From: Rossellomorea aquimaris
GTDB taxonomy: Bacteria > Bacillota > Bacilli > Bacillales > Bacillaceae_B
Direction of reading: 5' to 3'
DNA: 64,000 nt
NCBI RefSeq assembly: GCF_003315075.1
Contig: NZ_QNRJ01000001.1
Span: 415,158-479,157, forward strand
Shown: positions 54,520-62,397 of the stretch, piece after piece
Layout of the letters: each line of letters opens with the position of its first letter
Numbering within the stretch: position 1 is the stretch's first letter
The notes under the pieces: generated by a model
What the model saw: only the letters and a program-made list of their open reading frames with translations
Databases searched by the model: none
Told to the model about the DNA's origin: nothing
Translations under genes and position numbers: made by a program

Positions 54520-54735
54520 CTAGGATGATTTAATTGTAGGATGTGGATTGTCTACAACTTGTAATACCTTTGTAGATGTCACCATATCTTCTTTACAAAG
54601 CGGACACTTAGGAGTATCTTCACTTTTGAAGTTATCTCTCATCCAGCCTTTACAATCTTCGGCGGAACAAGCCCAAATCTTTGTATCCTCTGTTTTAATT
54701 TCTTCCTCAACTTGATTTCTACGACCAAAAGCCAT
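54520..54735 (-). CDS. YdjO-family cold-inducible zinc-ribbon protein
   Basis: A 71-residue protein with a predicted zinc ribbon (WACSAEDCKGWMRDNF ... PKCPLCKEDM; four Cys). It matches the B. subtilis YdjO family, linked to cold shock. AAAGGAGG precedes the ATG. Single gene with terminator. Confidence 0.88.
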   Translation of the reverse strand: MAFGRRNQVEEEIKTEDTKIWACSAEDCKGWMRDNFKSEDTPKCPLCKEDMVTSTKVLQVVDNPHPTIKSS

Positions 54736-54973
54736 TGAACGTCCTCCTTTAAGGTAAGTAGGATTTCCTTGCTATGCTTTCTAACAGGAAAATAATGATT
54801 GTGGTAATTTATGCTGCAGATAGTATGTGGTCATTTATGTGTAGCCAGTGTAATCGTATAATTTCTGCGATTGTTTCCATTATACCATACTTGACTCCAA
54901 TTTAATATATGAACTCCTCAGTAAAGGTAACAAACGCACCATTATGTAATGAAGGAAGAAAAAAGATCCTTCA

Positions 54974-55105
54974 TCATTTTTTCTTTCTGTTTCTGGAAGA
55001 AGGGGCCTTTACTCCACCTGATAATTCCTGGTTGGTCGTACCTTGTCCTTCCACTTGAGAAGAACCCAACACAGCTTTTGATGCATCTTTTTTCTTCTTG
55101 CTCAT
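54974..55105 (-). CDS. Small basic protein, possible small acid-soluble spore protein
   Basis: A 43-residue Lys/Ser/Gly/Gln-rich protein beginning MSKKKKDASKAV and ending SSRNRKKK, without hydrophobic segment. GGAGGTG lies 6 bases before the ATG. The composition resembles minor small acid-soluble spore proteins; I cannot match a named one. The forespore-type neighbourhood (ger operon) is consistent but not proof. Confidence 0.6.
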   Translation of the reverse strand: MSKKKKDASKAVLGSSQVEGQGTTNQELSGGVKAPSSRNRKKK

Positions 55106-55242
55106 CTGCTTCACCTCCACTCCTACCTTGCCCAAATCCATTCCAGAATATGTATGAATCAACCACCTTTCTCTTTAATGAAGACTCTTTTCATAAACAT
55201 TGATGCTATTTGCAAAGAGAGCAGAGGTCGAATTTCCTTATA

Positions 55243-55362
55243 GATGGTGAGGGGAACTGCGCAGACTCCTGCGGAAGTACGGTCGTGCCGAGACCCCGTT
55301 CGGCTAAGCTGAGGAGGCTCGGCCGAACGCTAGCTGCAAGCGGAGCAGTTCCCCTCACCATC
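55243..55362. repeat. GC-rich palindromic element with 18-bp terminal inverted repeats
   Basis: GATGGTGAGGGGAACTGC (55243-55260) is repeated perfectly inverted at 55345-55362. The interior is GC-rich with further hairpins (AGACTCCTGCGG, GAGACCCCG, GAGGAGGCTCGGC). It contrasts with the AT-rich flanks. The motif set resembles dispersed, highly structured repeats in Bacillaceae genomes, recalled rather than searched. No coding function. The remaining gene-free bases between 55106 and 55472 should hold the ger promoter. Confidence 0.8.
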
Positions 55363-55472
55363 CAGCACACACTGATTGACAGAGCCGGAGCAGATCTTTT
55401 GTTATAAAGCAATAATCTTTGCGAAAAGAGACTTAATGAAAAAATCCCATCTTGTGATTAAGAACAGGATTC

Positions 55473-57032
55473 ATGGGAATTCTAATCTATAAATTAAGGT
55501 TTAGGGTGTTGAATTCTGTGTTTAGACGTAGAGAAGTGAAGAAAGATATTGAAAACGGGTCCCCCCATAGCTTTGATATAGAAACATTTCATAAAGAAAT
55601 TCTTTCACTGGTAAGCAACAGTGAAGATTTGGTATTCAGAATCATTACAATAGGCGAACAGAAGCTTGCAGTAGTATATTTTGATGATTTAATCAATACT
55701 ACAGCGATGCAGGACAGTATCATCAGGCCACTTGAGGAATCCACAGGTGACCTGAATTATCAACTGATCCAGGATACGATTAATATTGCGAAACTTACAC
55801 AGACGAATCAAATTAATGACGTTGTAAATAACATCGTCAATGGAACTGCTTATATACTCAAGCAGGGTGATACCCATGGGATATTAGCGGATGTTTCTGA
55901 TAAGGGCACAAGGGGGTTGGAGAAAGCTGAAACAGAATCCCTTGTGTTTGGTCCTAAAATTTCTTTCACAGAATCCATCACGAAGAATTTAAATCTGATT
56001 CGTTCTAATATTAATGATCCTAAACTATGTGTTGAAACATTCATGATTGGATCAAGAGCTAAGAAAAAAGTTCAAATGGTTTACATAAAAGACATTGCTG
56101 AAGAAGAGAACGTAAATACGTTTAGACAGCGCATTACGGAAATTGAAGTTGATAGTATAGTTGATTCCACAGTACTCGCTCAGATGATTGAAGATAATTC
56201 ATTTACATTCTTTCCGCAATTTATTACAACTGAGCTACCGGACCGCTGTACCATCTCACTCCTTCATGGAAAGATCTGTTTACTTGTCGATCGCAGTCCT
56301 ACAGCGGTCATCGGACCATCTACGTTTATGAATTTCTTTGAATCGACGGAAGACATTTATATGAGATGGAATATGGGAACGTTTTTAAGATTGGTTCGCT
56401 TTGTGGCAATCTTCTTCTCCATCCTATTGACACCTGCTTATGTGGCGGTATTAACATACCATTACGAGGTAATTCCATCTGCTCTTCTGGTTTCATTAGG
56501 TCAGTCACGATCTAACGTTCCATTCCCGCCTTTTTTTGAAGCTCTATTATTGGAATTCATCATTGAGCTCCTAAGAGAGGCTGGAGCAAGATTACCAACA
56601 AAGGTTGGGCAAACCATGGGGATTGTAGGTGGTATCGTCATCGGTCAAGCGTCAGTGCAAGCTGGGTTCACCAGTAACATTTTAATTATTATCATCGCGA
56701 TATCCGCCTTGGGCTCCTTCACTGCTCCAAGCTATGCAATCGGAACAGCCGTGAGAATCATCCGTTTCCCAATCATCATCATGGCCGGGTTATACGGTGG
56801 TGTGGGAATCATGTTTTGCCTCTGTTTCATTCTCATTCATTTACTGAAAGTGACAACATTAGGCAGACCTTATCTATCACCAATTTACCCATTTAGGTTT
56901 GCAGACTTCAAATACAGTCTATTCCGCTTACCCTATCAGTATTTAGTCCAACGTCCCATCTCCAATCACCCCATGGATCAGGGAAGAATCCCTGAGAAGA
57001 AAGCAAAAGAGAAGAAAGACGTTGATGAGTAA
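55473..57032 (+). CDS. Spore germination receptor subunit GerXA
   Basis: A 519-residue GerA-family protein of the spore inner membrane. A large soluble N-terminal domain (about 40-300) is followed by about five helices, with PDRCTISLLHGKICLLVDRSPTAVIGPSTF, FPPFFEALLLEFIIELLREAGARLP and GTAVRIIRFPII. With the B and C subunits it forms a nutrient-gated receptor and ion channel. The ATG has a cramped AGGA site; TTG 55509, also in frame, is an alternative. First gene of a three-gene operon; forespore sigma-G control is expected. Confidence 0.95.
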   Translation: MGILIYKLRFRVLNSVFRRREVKKDIENGSPHSFDIETFHKEILSLVSNSEDLVFRIITIGEQKLAVVYFDDLINTTAMQDSIIRPLEESTGDLNYQLIQDTINIAKLTQTNQINDVVNNIVNGTAYILKQGDTHGILADVSDKGTRGLEKAETESLVFGPKISFTESITKNLNLIRSNINDPKLCVETFMIGSRAKKKVQMVYIKDIAEEENVNTFRQRITEIEVDSIVDSTVLAQMIEDNSFTFFPQFITTELPDRCTISLLHGKICLLVDRSPTAVIGPSTFMNFFESTEDIYMRWNMGTFLRLVRFVAIFFSILLTPAYVAVLTYHYEVIPSALLVSLGQSRSNVPFPPFFEALLLEFIIELLREAGARLPTKVGQTMGIVGGIVIGQASVQAGFTSNILIIIIAISALGSFTAPSYAIGTAVRIIRFPIIIMAGLYGGVGIMFCLCFILIHLLKVTTLGRPYLSPIYPFRFADFKYSLFRLPYQYLVQRPISNHPMDQGRIPEKKAKEKKDVDE

Positions 57033-57044
57033 AGGATGAATTGT

Positions 57045-58157
57045 ATGAATATTAATGTGAATCCAAAGGAACGGTTAATGTTTAATGCCTTTTTGATCAT
57101 GTTTATCTTACACACTGCCCAAACGGGAGTCGGGATTGCAGGGCTGCCAAGAGTCATTTACATGGAGGCGAACAGAGACGCATGGATTTCTGTCGTATTA
57201 GCTGGAATTCTCGTTTCGATTGTTCTATATCTCATGGTAAAAATGCTTGAAACTTACGATAGTACCGACTTGTACGGCATTCACTTGGATGTTTATGGGA
57301 AATGGATCAGCAAAGGATTTAACATTCTCTACATTGGATATTATCTCAGTGTCACCTACGTGATCTTAATGAACTATATTGAGATGGTCCAAGCCTGGAT
57401 ATTTCCCAAAATGCCCACATGGCTCTTGATGGCGTTATTGATTTTTTTAATGGTTTATTGTGTGTTGGGGGGAATCCGGGTAGTCGTCGGAATTGCTTTT
57501 TTAGGACTCATCCTTGCCTTCTGGTTAGTATTCATGATCTACACCCCCATTAAATATATGGACTTCAATCATCTTCAACCTGTATTAACATCCTCCCCCA
57601 AACAGATACTGATGGGCATATATAAATCAAGCTTTACCCTCATTGGCTTTGAATTGGTGTTATTTGTGTACCCTTACATCAAGGAAAAGAAAAAAATACT
57701 AAGATATGGCCTTATTGGTGCAGGATATTCCACCTTTCTCTTTACGGTTGTGACCGTTGTAAGTATCGGCTTTTTCTCAGAAGATGCCCTTTTAAAGACT
57801 ATCTGGCCAGTCCTGTCCATGTTCAAGATATTGAGGATCCCAAACTTGGAGAGATTCGAATTCATCGCCGTCTCTTTCTGGATGCTCGTCATCCTTCCAA
57901 ACATTTGTCTCTATTTTTGGACAGCTTCTAGAGGAATGAAAAGAGCATTTAATGTTTCTCAAAAAAAAGCCATCTACCTCTTCGCTATCCTGCTTTGGAT
58001 TTTATCCCTTTGCGTGCAGGATCGTATCACGATGAATACCATTACAGACAAAGTTGGTACTACTAGTTTTATTCTTTCGTTCGTTTATCCATGCTTCCTG
58101 TTCATGCTGGTTAAATTGAAATACATTTCTAAGAAGAAAAAGGGTGTAGATGTATGA
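57045..58157 (+). CDS. Spore germination receptor subunit GerXB
   Basis: A 370-residue APC-superfamily-like membrane protein of the GerB family with about ten helices. Features are ERLMFNAFLIMFILHTAQTGVGIAGLPRVIY near the start and a GFELVLFVYPYI motif in the middle. GerB subunits bind the germinant. ATG 57045 is 9 bases from AAAGG; another ATG at 57036 abuts that site. It begins 12 bp after subunit A and overlaps subunit C by 4 bp. Confidence 0.95.
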   Translation: MNINVNPKERLMFNAFLIMFILHTAQTGVGIAGLPRVIYMEANRDAWISVVLAGILVSIVLYLMVKMLETYDSTDLYGIHLDVYGKWISKGFNILYIGYYLSVTYVILMNYIEMVQAWIFPKMPTWLLMALLIFLMVYCVLGGIRVVVGIAFLGLILAFWLVFMIYTPIKYMDFNHLQPVLTSSPKQILMGIYKSSFTLIGFELVLFVYPYIKEKKKILRYGLIGAGYSTFLFTVVTVVSIGFFSEDALLKTIWPVLSMFKILRIPNLERFEFIAVSFWMLVILPNICLYFWTASRGMKRAFNVSQKKAIYLFAILLWILSLCVQDRITMNTITDKVGTTSFILSFVYPCFLFMLVKLKYISKKKKGVDV

Positions 58158-59293
58158 TTAGAAACATCATGCTCCTCCTGCTTTGTCTTTGTACATGTTT
58201 CTTAAGCAGCTGCGTGGAGCAAAAATATTTAGAAAAGCTTGGATTGATCACTGCAGTTGGATATGATCAGGCTGAGGATGAAAAAATAACCGGTACGATG
58301 GTACTCTATCAGTTTAACCCGGCCATGCAGGATGTTGAAAAGGTCCTTATAAGTAAGTCAAAGACCAGTAAAGGAATCCGTCTCTCACAGAATTTAGAAA
58401 CCGATCATAAGCTTGTTTCCGGGCAGCTGAGGATAACAGTTTACGGAAGAGAGCTTGCGGAAAAAGGGATTTCCCACTTGGTTGATACGTTGGAACGGGA
58501 TTCTTCCATTGGGAATATGGTGTACTTGACAATAGCTGATACGACTGCCGAACAAATCCTGAATTATCAAATGACGGAAAGACCTTCGAATATGGGGACG
58601 TACTTATATAATTTGGTCAGGCAAAACGTTGAATCGGAGTTGCTGGTTTCTCCAACACTCCAAGAATTCATCACCGATTACGGCAGTGTTGGCAAAGACC
58701 CCATCCTGCCATTGCTAAAGGCAACAGACGGGAAGGTTGGAGTGGATGGATTCGCATTGTTTACAAGGGATAAATTCATTAAAGAGATTAAAAAAGACAA
58801 GATTTTTTTTATTCGATCTCTTATGGAAGATTATAATGCCGGCAGTGTCGAAGTGGAACTACCATTAGAAAAGTTCAAACCTTACTTAACAAGTGCTCAT
58901 CTTGGCCAAGAAAAAGATAAGGTTTATATTATGATTGATAGTATAAAATCATCTCATAAGGTAAAAGCAGAGAAAAAAGCAACACCGACCTTTGAAGTGA
59001 AATTGAAGATCGAATCACGTTTACTCGAAATGTCTGAAGAAATGAAGTTGTCAGATCCAAAAGCGTTGAGATTGCTTGAAAGTGAGATTGGGGACTATAT
59101 CGAAAAAAACATCAAAGAAATTATTTTGATGCTTCAAGAGGAAGGGACGGATCCAATCGGATTTGGCACGGAGTATAAAAGTATAAGGGGACACGAAGAT
59201 TTATCGAGGGAAAAGTGGGATAAACTGTACAAAGATGCTTCTTTTCATGTGAAAGTAGAGAATAAAATCATACGAACAGGAGTAATTGATTAA
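58154..59293 (+). CDS. Spore germination receptor lipoprotein GerXC
   Basis: A 379-residue GerC-family lipoprotein with lipobox LSSC (Cys about 20), then the family start EKLGLITAVGYDQAEDEKITGTMVLYQFNPA. The C-terminal domain has the typical LESEIGDYIEKNIKEIILMLQEEGTDPIGFG. It completes the GerA/B/C receptor at the outer face of the spore inner membrane. Confidence 0.95.
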   Translation: MIRNIMLLLLCLCTCFLSSCVEQKYLEKLGLITAVGYDQAEDEKITGTMVLYQFNPAMQDVEKVLISKSKTSKGIRLSQNLETDHKLVSGQLRITVYGRELAEKGISHLVDTLERDSSIGNMVYLTIADTTAEQILNYQMTERPSNMGTYLYNLVRQNVESELLVSPTLQEFITDYGSVGKDPILPLLKATDGKVGVDGFALFTRDKFIKEIKKDKIFFIRSLMEDYNAGSVEVELPLEKFKPYLTSAHLGQEKDKVYIMIDSIKSSHKVKAEKKATPTFEVKLKIESRLLEMSEEMKLSDPKALRLLESEIGDYIEKNIKEIILMLQEEGTDPIGFGTEYKSIRGHEDLSREKWDKLYKDASFHVKVENKIIRTGVID

Positions 59294-59298
59294 TAACC

Positions 59299-59335
59299 AA
59301 CAGGTCCATCCAATTAAGAGGGACCTGTTTTTTTA
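59299..59335 (+). terminator. Terminator of the ger operon
   Basis: Stem ACAGGTCC/GGACCTGT followed by seven T. Confidence 0.9.
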
Positions 59336-59683
59336 TTCCTGTGGAATTCGTTCTGCGATTTCATCGATGATTGACTTATTGTTAATTTCCATCGGTTGAT
59401 CACCTTCGAAGATAATCAAACCGTAATAGACCTGTAGATCATCGTCACACGCTTCGCAAAAAAACTCTTCACCCGGGTTCCAAAAAGCAATTGAGTGCAA
59501 CCTCTTACTTTTTGACTTACGATAGCTTTTACTCAATCGTCTCATTTCTTCAAGAAACCTTTCGGTTGCTTCATCCCTGTTATTAAATGTCCACTCTTGA
59601 ACAATATCTTTTTTCCAGCCTTCAAAAAACCACCAAGGCTCTGCATCACTTTTTGTTGTCATGACTCTCCATGTATTATTCAA
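59333..59683 (-). CDS. DUF1033-family protein
   Basis: A 116-residue cytoplasmic protein with the DUF1033 pattern WRVMTTKSDAEPWWFFEGWK and a late FFCEACDDDLQVYYGLIIFEG (Cys pair). Widely conserved in bacilli and cocci; function unknown. It starts at TTG with GGAGGG 8 bases upstream. Convergent with the ger operon. Confidence 0.85.
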   Translation of the reverse strand: MNNTWRVMTTKSDAEPWWFFEGWKKDIVQEWTFNNRDEATERFLEEMRRLSKSYRKSKSKRLHSIAFWNPGEEFFCEACDDDLQVYYGLIIFEGDQPMEINNKSIIDEIAERIPQE

Positions 59684-59854
59684 TGCTTCACCCTCCTTTT
59701 TTCCATGTCCAAATTGTACATAAAATACGAACGAAAGAAAAATATTTAACTTATACTACTCTAAATTATTGACAAGTTCCCCCCTGTACAAGCATAGGTT
59801 TATTAGAAAAGACCTATGTTGATCAAGGTTAATAATAAAAGGGAGGAAAAACAT

Positions 59855-60310
59855 TTGAATTTTATTGTATTGAAGAAAGGCTCCATCATCGCCATATTAG
59901 TGACCATTATGATCATTACTGTCGGGACGATATGGGCATTATCCTCTAAAAACTCCTATCCTACCGTCTCATTATCAGATAAAACGGGTGACAAACAAGT
60001 AATCCAGCTGGTCACTGGGGAATTCAAGTCTGAAACAGCCTCAGGAAAAAAGATTGAGTCCTATCGATGGGACCCTGGAACGATTGTAGTAGAAAAAGAG
60101 GTGCCTGTAGAATTACGGATATACGGAGTAAACGGCATGGAACATCCATTTTATATTGAGGGAACGGATATTAAAGGTACGGTGAAAAAAGGAGAAGAAA
60201 CCGTAGTAAATGTGGCGTTCTCAAAAGAGGGAACGTATAGACTGATTTGTGAAACACATGAAACCATTGATCGTAATGGTCCAATGATTGCGTATATAGT
60301 GGTTGATTAA
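59855..60310 (+). CDS. Membrane-anchored cupredoxin-like protein
   Basis: A 151-residue protein: one N-terminal membrane helix (about 8-30) and an extracellular beta-rich domain. The copper-type ligand set is His in NGMEHPF, then Cys and His in RLICETHE and Met in GPMIAYIVVD. This matches cupredoxins related to the CuA/type-1 sites of oxidase subunits. It is likely a copper-binding electron carrier or copper handler. TTG 59855 is 8 bases from GGGAGG; an earlier ATG at 59816 lacks a site. Confidence 0.83.
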   Translation: MNFIVLKKGSIIAILVTIMIITVGTIWALSSKNSYPTVSLSDKTGDKQVIQLVTGEFKSETASGKKIESYRWDPGTIVVEKEVPVELRIYGVNGMEHPFYIEGTDIKGTVKKGEETVVNVAFSKEGTYRLICETHETIDRNGPMIAYIVVD

Positions 60311-60365
60311 TGGATGAATTGCGGGCTCTCTAAAGGTGGGATTTAGCCCCTTGGGAATCTTTCAA

Positions 60366-60402
60366 AATGGGTATGTCATCATCTTAAAATGCCATACCCA
60401 TT
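60366..60402 (-). terminator. Terminator overlapping the 3' end of the second crcB gene
   Basis: Stem AATGGGTATG/CATACCCATT followed on the minus strand by TTTG. Its first arm contains the last codons and stop. Confidence 0.65.
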
Positions 60403-60743
60403 GCATATCCAGCCACTCCAAATACAATTCCAACGAAATAACTTCCGAAGAAATAAAAGAGCCCCATTTTCACTTCCCCCTGGAGAAGCCTCAATACCTC
60501 CCAGTTAAAGGTTGAGAAAGTAGTAAATGCTCCACACACTCCGATTCCGAAAAAAAACATAGCATTCTCTTCGGCACCACTTCCAACCAATAGCCCCAAA
60601 AATAAAGAACCCAATGCATTAACCAACAGGGTCGCTTTCGGAAAATACGAACTACTGCACCGCTTAACGGCGTTCGCAACCAAATACCGTCCGATTGCCC
60701 CAACGCTTCCCCCTAATGCTATCAACCATATGTTAACGCCCAT
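60384..60743 (-). CDS. crcB: Fluoride channel CrcB/Fluc (second copy)
   Basis: A 119-residue four-helix fluoride-export channel subunit with LGGSVGAIGRYLVANAV, TLLVNALGSLFLG (channel Asn) and GVCGAFTTFSTFNWE (Phe/Ser/Thr track and sodium site). It overlaps the first crcB by 11 bp. Tandem crcB pairs in Firmicutes form either two homodimers or an obligate heterodimer. No fluoride riboswitch was found upstream of the pair. Confidence 0.94.
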   Translation of the reverse strand: MGVNIWLIALGGSVGAIGRYLVANAVKRCSSSYFPKATLLVNALGSLFLGLLVGSGAEENAMFFFGIGVCGAFTTFSTFNWEVLRLLQGEVKMGLFYFFGSYFVGIVFGVAGYAMGMAF

Positions 60744-61110
60744 GACTGATCACCTTCCCTTTTCTTCCCGAGACAAAACCCAGCCATGCTAAAAGGACCC
60801 CACCAAAAGAAGTTATGGTCATATACACGAAAAACATGCCCCACTGCTTCTGCAATATAAAGGTGATCAACTCGATACTAAGTGTCGAAAAAGTTGTAAA
60901 AGATCCCAAGAACCCTGTTGCAATAAGTAAATACGATTTTTCATATTTAGAAGACCATCGACTATAGAAATAAGCCAATAGAAAGCTTCCCAGGAGATTC
61001 GCCGTTAGTGTCGCAAACGGTAATCCATTTTGAATCGTCCAGAGGTAACTAATTCCCCACCTGCACAAACTTCCTAACGCTCCACCTATCCCGACTAATA
61101 GATATTTCAT
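60733..61110 (-). CDS. crcB: Fluoride channel CrcB/Fluc (first copy)
   Basis: A 125-residue four-helix channel subunit with VGIGGALGSLCRWGIS, TLTANLLGSFLLAYF and ATGFLGSFTTFSTLSIE. Start assigned at ATG 61110 (MKYLLVGIGG); ATG 61122 is an alternative, and neither has a strong ribosome site. Upstream partner of the crcB at 60384. Confidence 0.92.
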   Translation of the reverse strand: MKYLLVGIGGALGSLCRWGISYLWTIQNGLPFATLTANLLGSFLLAYFYSRWSSKYEKSYLLIATGFLGSFTTFSTLSIELITFILQKQWGMFFVYMTITSFGGVLLAWLGFVSGRKGKVISHGR

Positions 61111-61278
61111 CCTGTATAACATCCCTATTTAATAAATTATTTTTTTGAATCCTTTTGTTCACTTATTCGTATGTACAATTACCATAGTTTCTTATTCCAT
61201 TTAGCTGTATACTTTAACTGGAATAGAGTTTAAGCTTTAACCATTCATTTTATCAGTAAATTGAAGGAGTCTTCTCCA

Positions 61279-61560
61279 GTGACATTTATCATTATACAAG
61301 ACTTAGTAGACTTTTACTTTAGTCCATTACATTTAACTATAGTATTACTATTTATCGTCGCTATGATTTGGAATCACATCCCTGGTACATTTCATCTATA
61401 CGTACGACCCTATGATAAGAGGGCTGAAGGACCAAATATCATTGCCAAGTGCGTTGAGGCTAGTGATATTATTCCTATCGGGATCAGGTTCATTACATGC
61501 ATGAAATTTCAATTTTATCATACCGATAATGACGAAGAATCCTCTTCTGTTTGTTTTTAA
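61279..61560 (+). CDS. MifM-like translation-arrest sensor peptide upstream of yidC
   Basis: A 93-residue protein with one N-terminal membrane helix (about 16-32, LHLTIVLLFIVAMIW), a polar middle and the tail IRFITCMKFQFYHTDNDEESS. That tail resembles the arrest region of B. subtilis MifM (a RITTWIR-type basic/aromatic stretch followed by NDEED, recalled from memory). MifM stalls its own ribosome when membrane insertion is poor. This opens an mRNA hairpin and frees the Shine-Dalgarno of yidC2. Here the gene ends 33 bp before yidC and its last codons can pair with the yidC ribosome site (61540-61586). GTG start with GAAGGAG 9 bases upstream. Confidence 0.75.
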   Translation: MTFIIIQDLVDFYFSPLHLTIVLLFIVAMIWNHIPGTFHLYVRPYDKRAEGPNIIAKCVEASDIIPIGIRFITCMKFQFYHTDNDEESSSVCF

Positions 61561-61586
61561 CCAACAAGCATTTATACAGAGGAGGA
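61540..61586 (+). promoter_or_regulatory. Hairpin sequestering the yidC ribosome binding site
   Basis: TCCTCTTCTGT (61540-61550), inside the last codons of the MifM-like gene, pairs over 11 positions (one G-U) with ACAGAGGAGGA (61576-61586), which contains the yidC Shine-Dalgarno. An inner TTGTT/AACAA pair extends the stem. A ribosome stalled near the acidic tail would keep the hairpin open. Confidence 0.75.
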
Positions 61587-61593
61587 ATTATCA

Positions 61594-62355
61594 TTGAGAA
61601 AAATTTCATTCATCATGCTACTTACATTATTCACTCTATCAGGGTGTCAAAGTGCAACAACTGAAGGAGCGTTCTTTCACGACTATCTTGTTAACCCATT
61701 TTCGTTTCTCATCCATGAAATAGGTACCTTCCTGGATGGAAACTTTGGTCTTGCGATCATTCTCATTACCATTTTCATACGTCTCGTCCTTTTTCCTTTT
61801 ATGCTTAAAACGTATAAGAATCAACAGGATATGAAAGGGAAAATGGCTTTAATAAAGCCGGAGATGACGGAAATGCAAAAAAAGATAAAAGAAGCGAAAG
61901 ATAAAGATGAACAGAAGAAACTGCAGCAAGAAATGATGTTGCTTTACCAAAAACATGGAGTGAATCCTCTTAATATGGGATGTTTACCTTTGTTAATTCA
62001 AACACCCATATTGATCGGGTTATACTATGCGATTCGGTCATCATCTGAAATCGCAAGCCACTCGTTTCTATGGTTTAATTTGGGGCAGCCGGACTATATA
62101 ATGGCCATTATTGCTGGCTTGGTCTATTTAGCCCAAGCTCGGGTATCTTTGATGAATATCCCTGCAGAACAGCAGGCCCAAATGAAAATAATGAGCTATC
62201 TTTCGCCCATTATGATCTTTATTTTTTCATTTAATGCGCCAGCTGCCTTACCCCTATATTGGACAGTGGGAGGGGCATTTCTCATCTTACAAACGCTGAT
62301 TGGTAAAACCCTTTATCATCATCAACCATCATTAGAAAAACAAGAAAGTCAATGA
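61594..62355 (+). CDS. yidC: YidC/Oxa1-family membrane insertase (YidC2/YqjG-like)
   Basis: A 253-residue lipoprotein insertase with lipobox LSGC (Cys about 18) and five helices. The conserved groove Arg is in ITIFIRLVLFPFM. The cytoplasmic coiled-coil hairpin (about 85-115) is rich in Lys/Gln/Glu, followed by NPLNMGCLPLLIQTPI. It inserts membrane proteins with or without Sec. Bacilli carry two paralogues, SpoIIIJ and YidC2. The upstream MifM-like gene and absence of rnpA/jag neighbours point to the inducible YidC2. TTG start with GGAGG. Confidence 0.95.
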   Translation: MRKISFIMLLTLFTLSGCQSATTEGAFFHDYLVNPFSFLIHEIGTFLDGNFGLAIILITIFIRLVLFPFMLKTYKNQQDMKGKMALIKPEMTEMQKKIKEAKDKDEQKKLQQEMMLLYQKHGVNPLNMGCLPLLIQTPILIGLYYAIRSSSEIASHSFLWFNLGQPDYIMAIIAGLVYLAQARVSLMNIPAEQQAQMKIMSYLSPIMIFIFSFNAPAALPLYWTVGGAFLILQTLIGKTLYHHQPSLEKQESQ

Positions 62356-62385
62356 AAAAAGGGAGCCCGCAAGCTCCCTTTTTTT
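62355..62385. terminator. Bidirectional terminator between yidC and the carboxypeptidase gene
   Basis: Stem AAAAAAGGGAGC/GCTCCCTTTTTT. Confidence 0.92.
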
Positions 62386-62397
62386 ACATTTAAAAGA

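Noticed and set aside
55210-55407. Open frames of 65-68 codons on both strands across the palindromic repeat.
   Set aside because: They arise from the GC-rich inverted repeat itself; no ribosome sites and no protein-like pattern.
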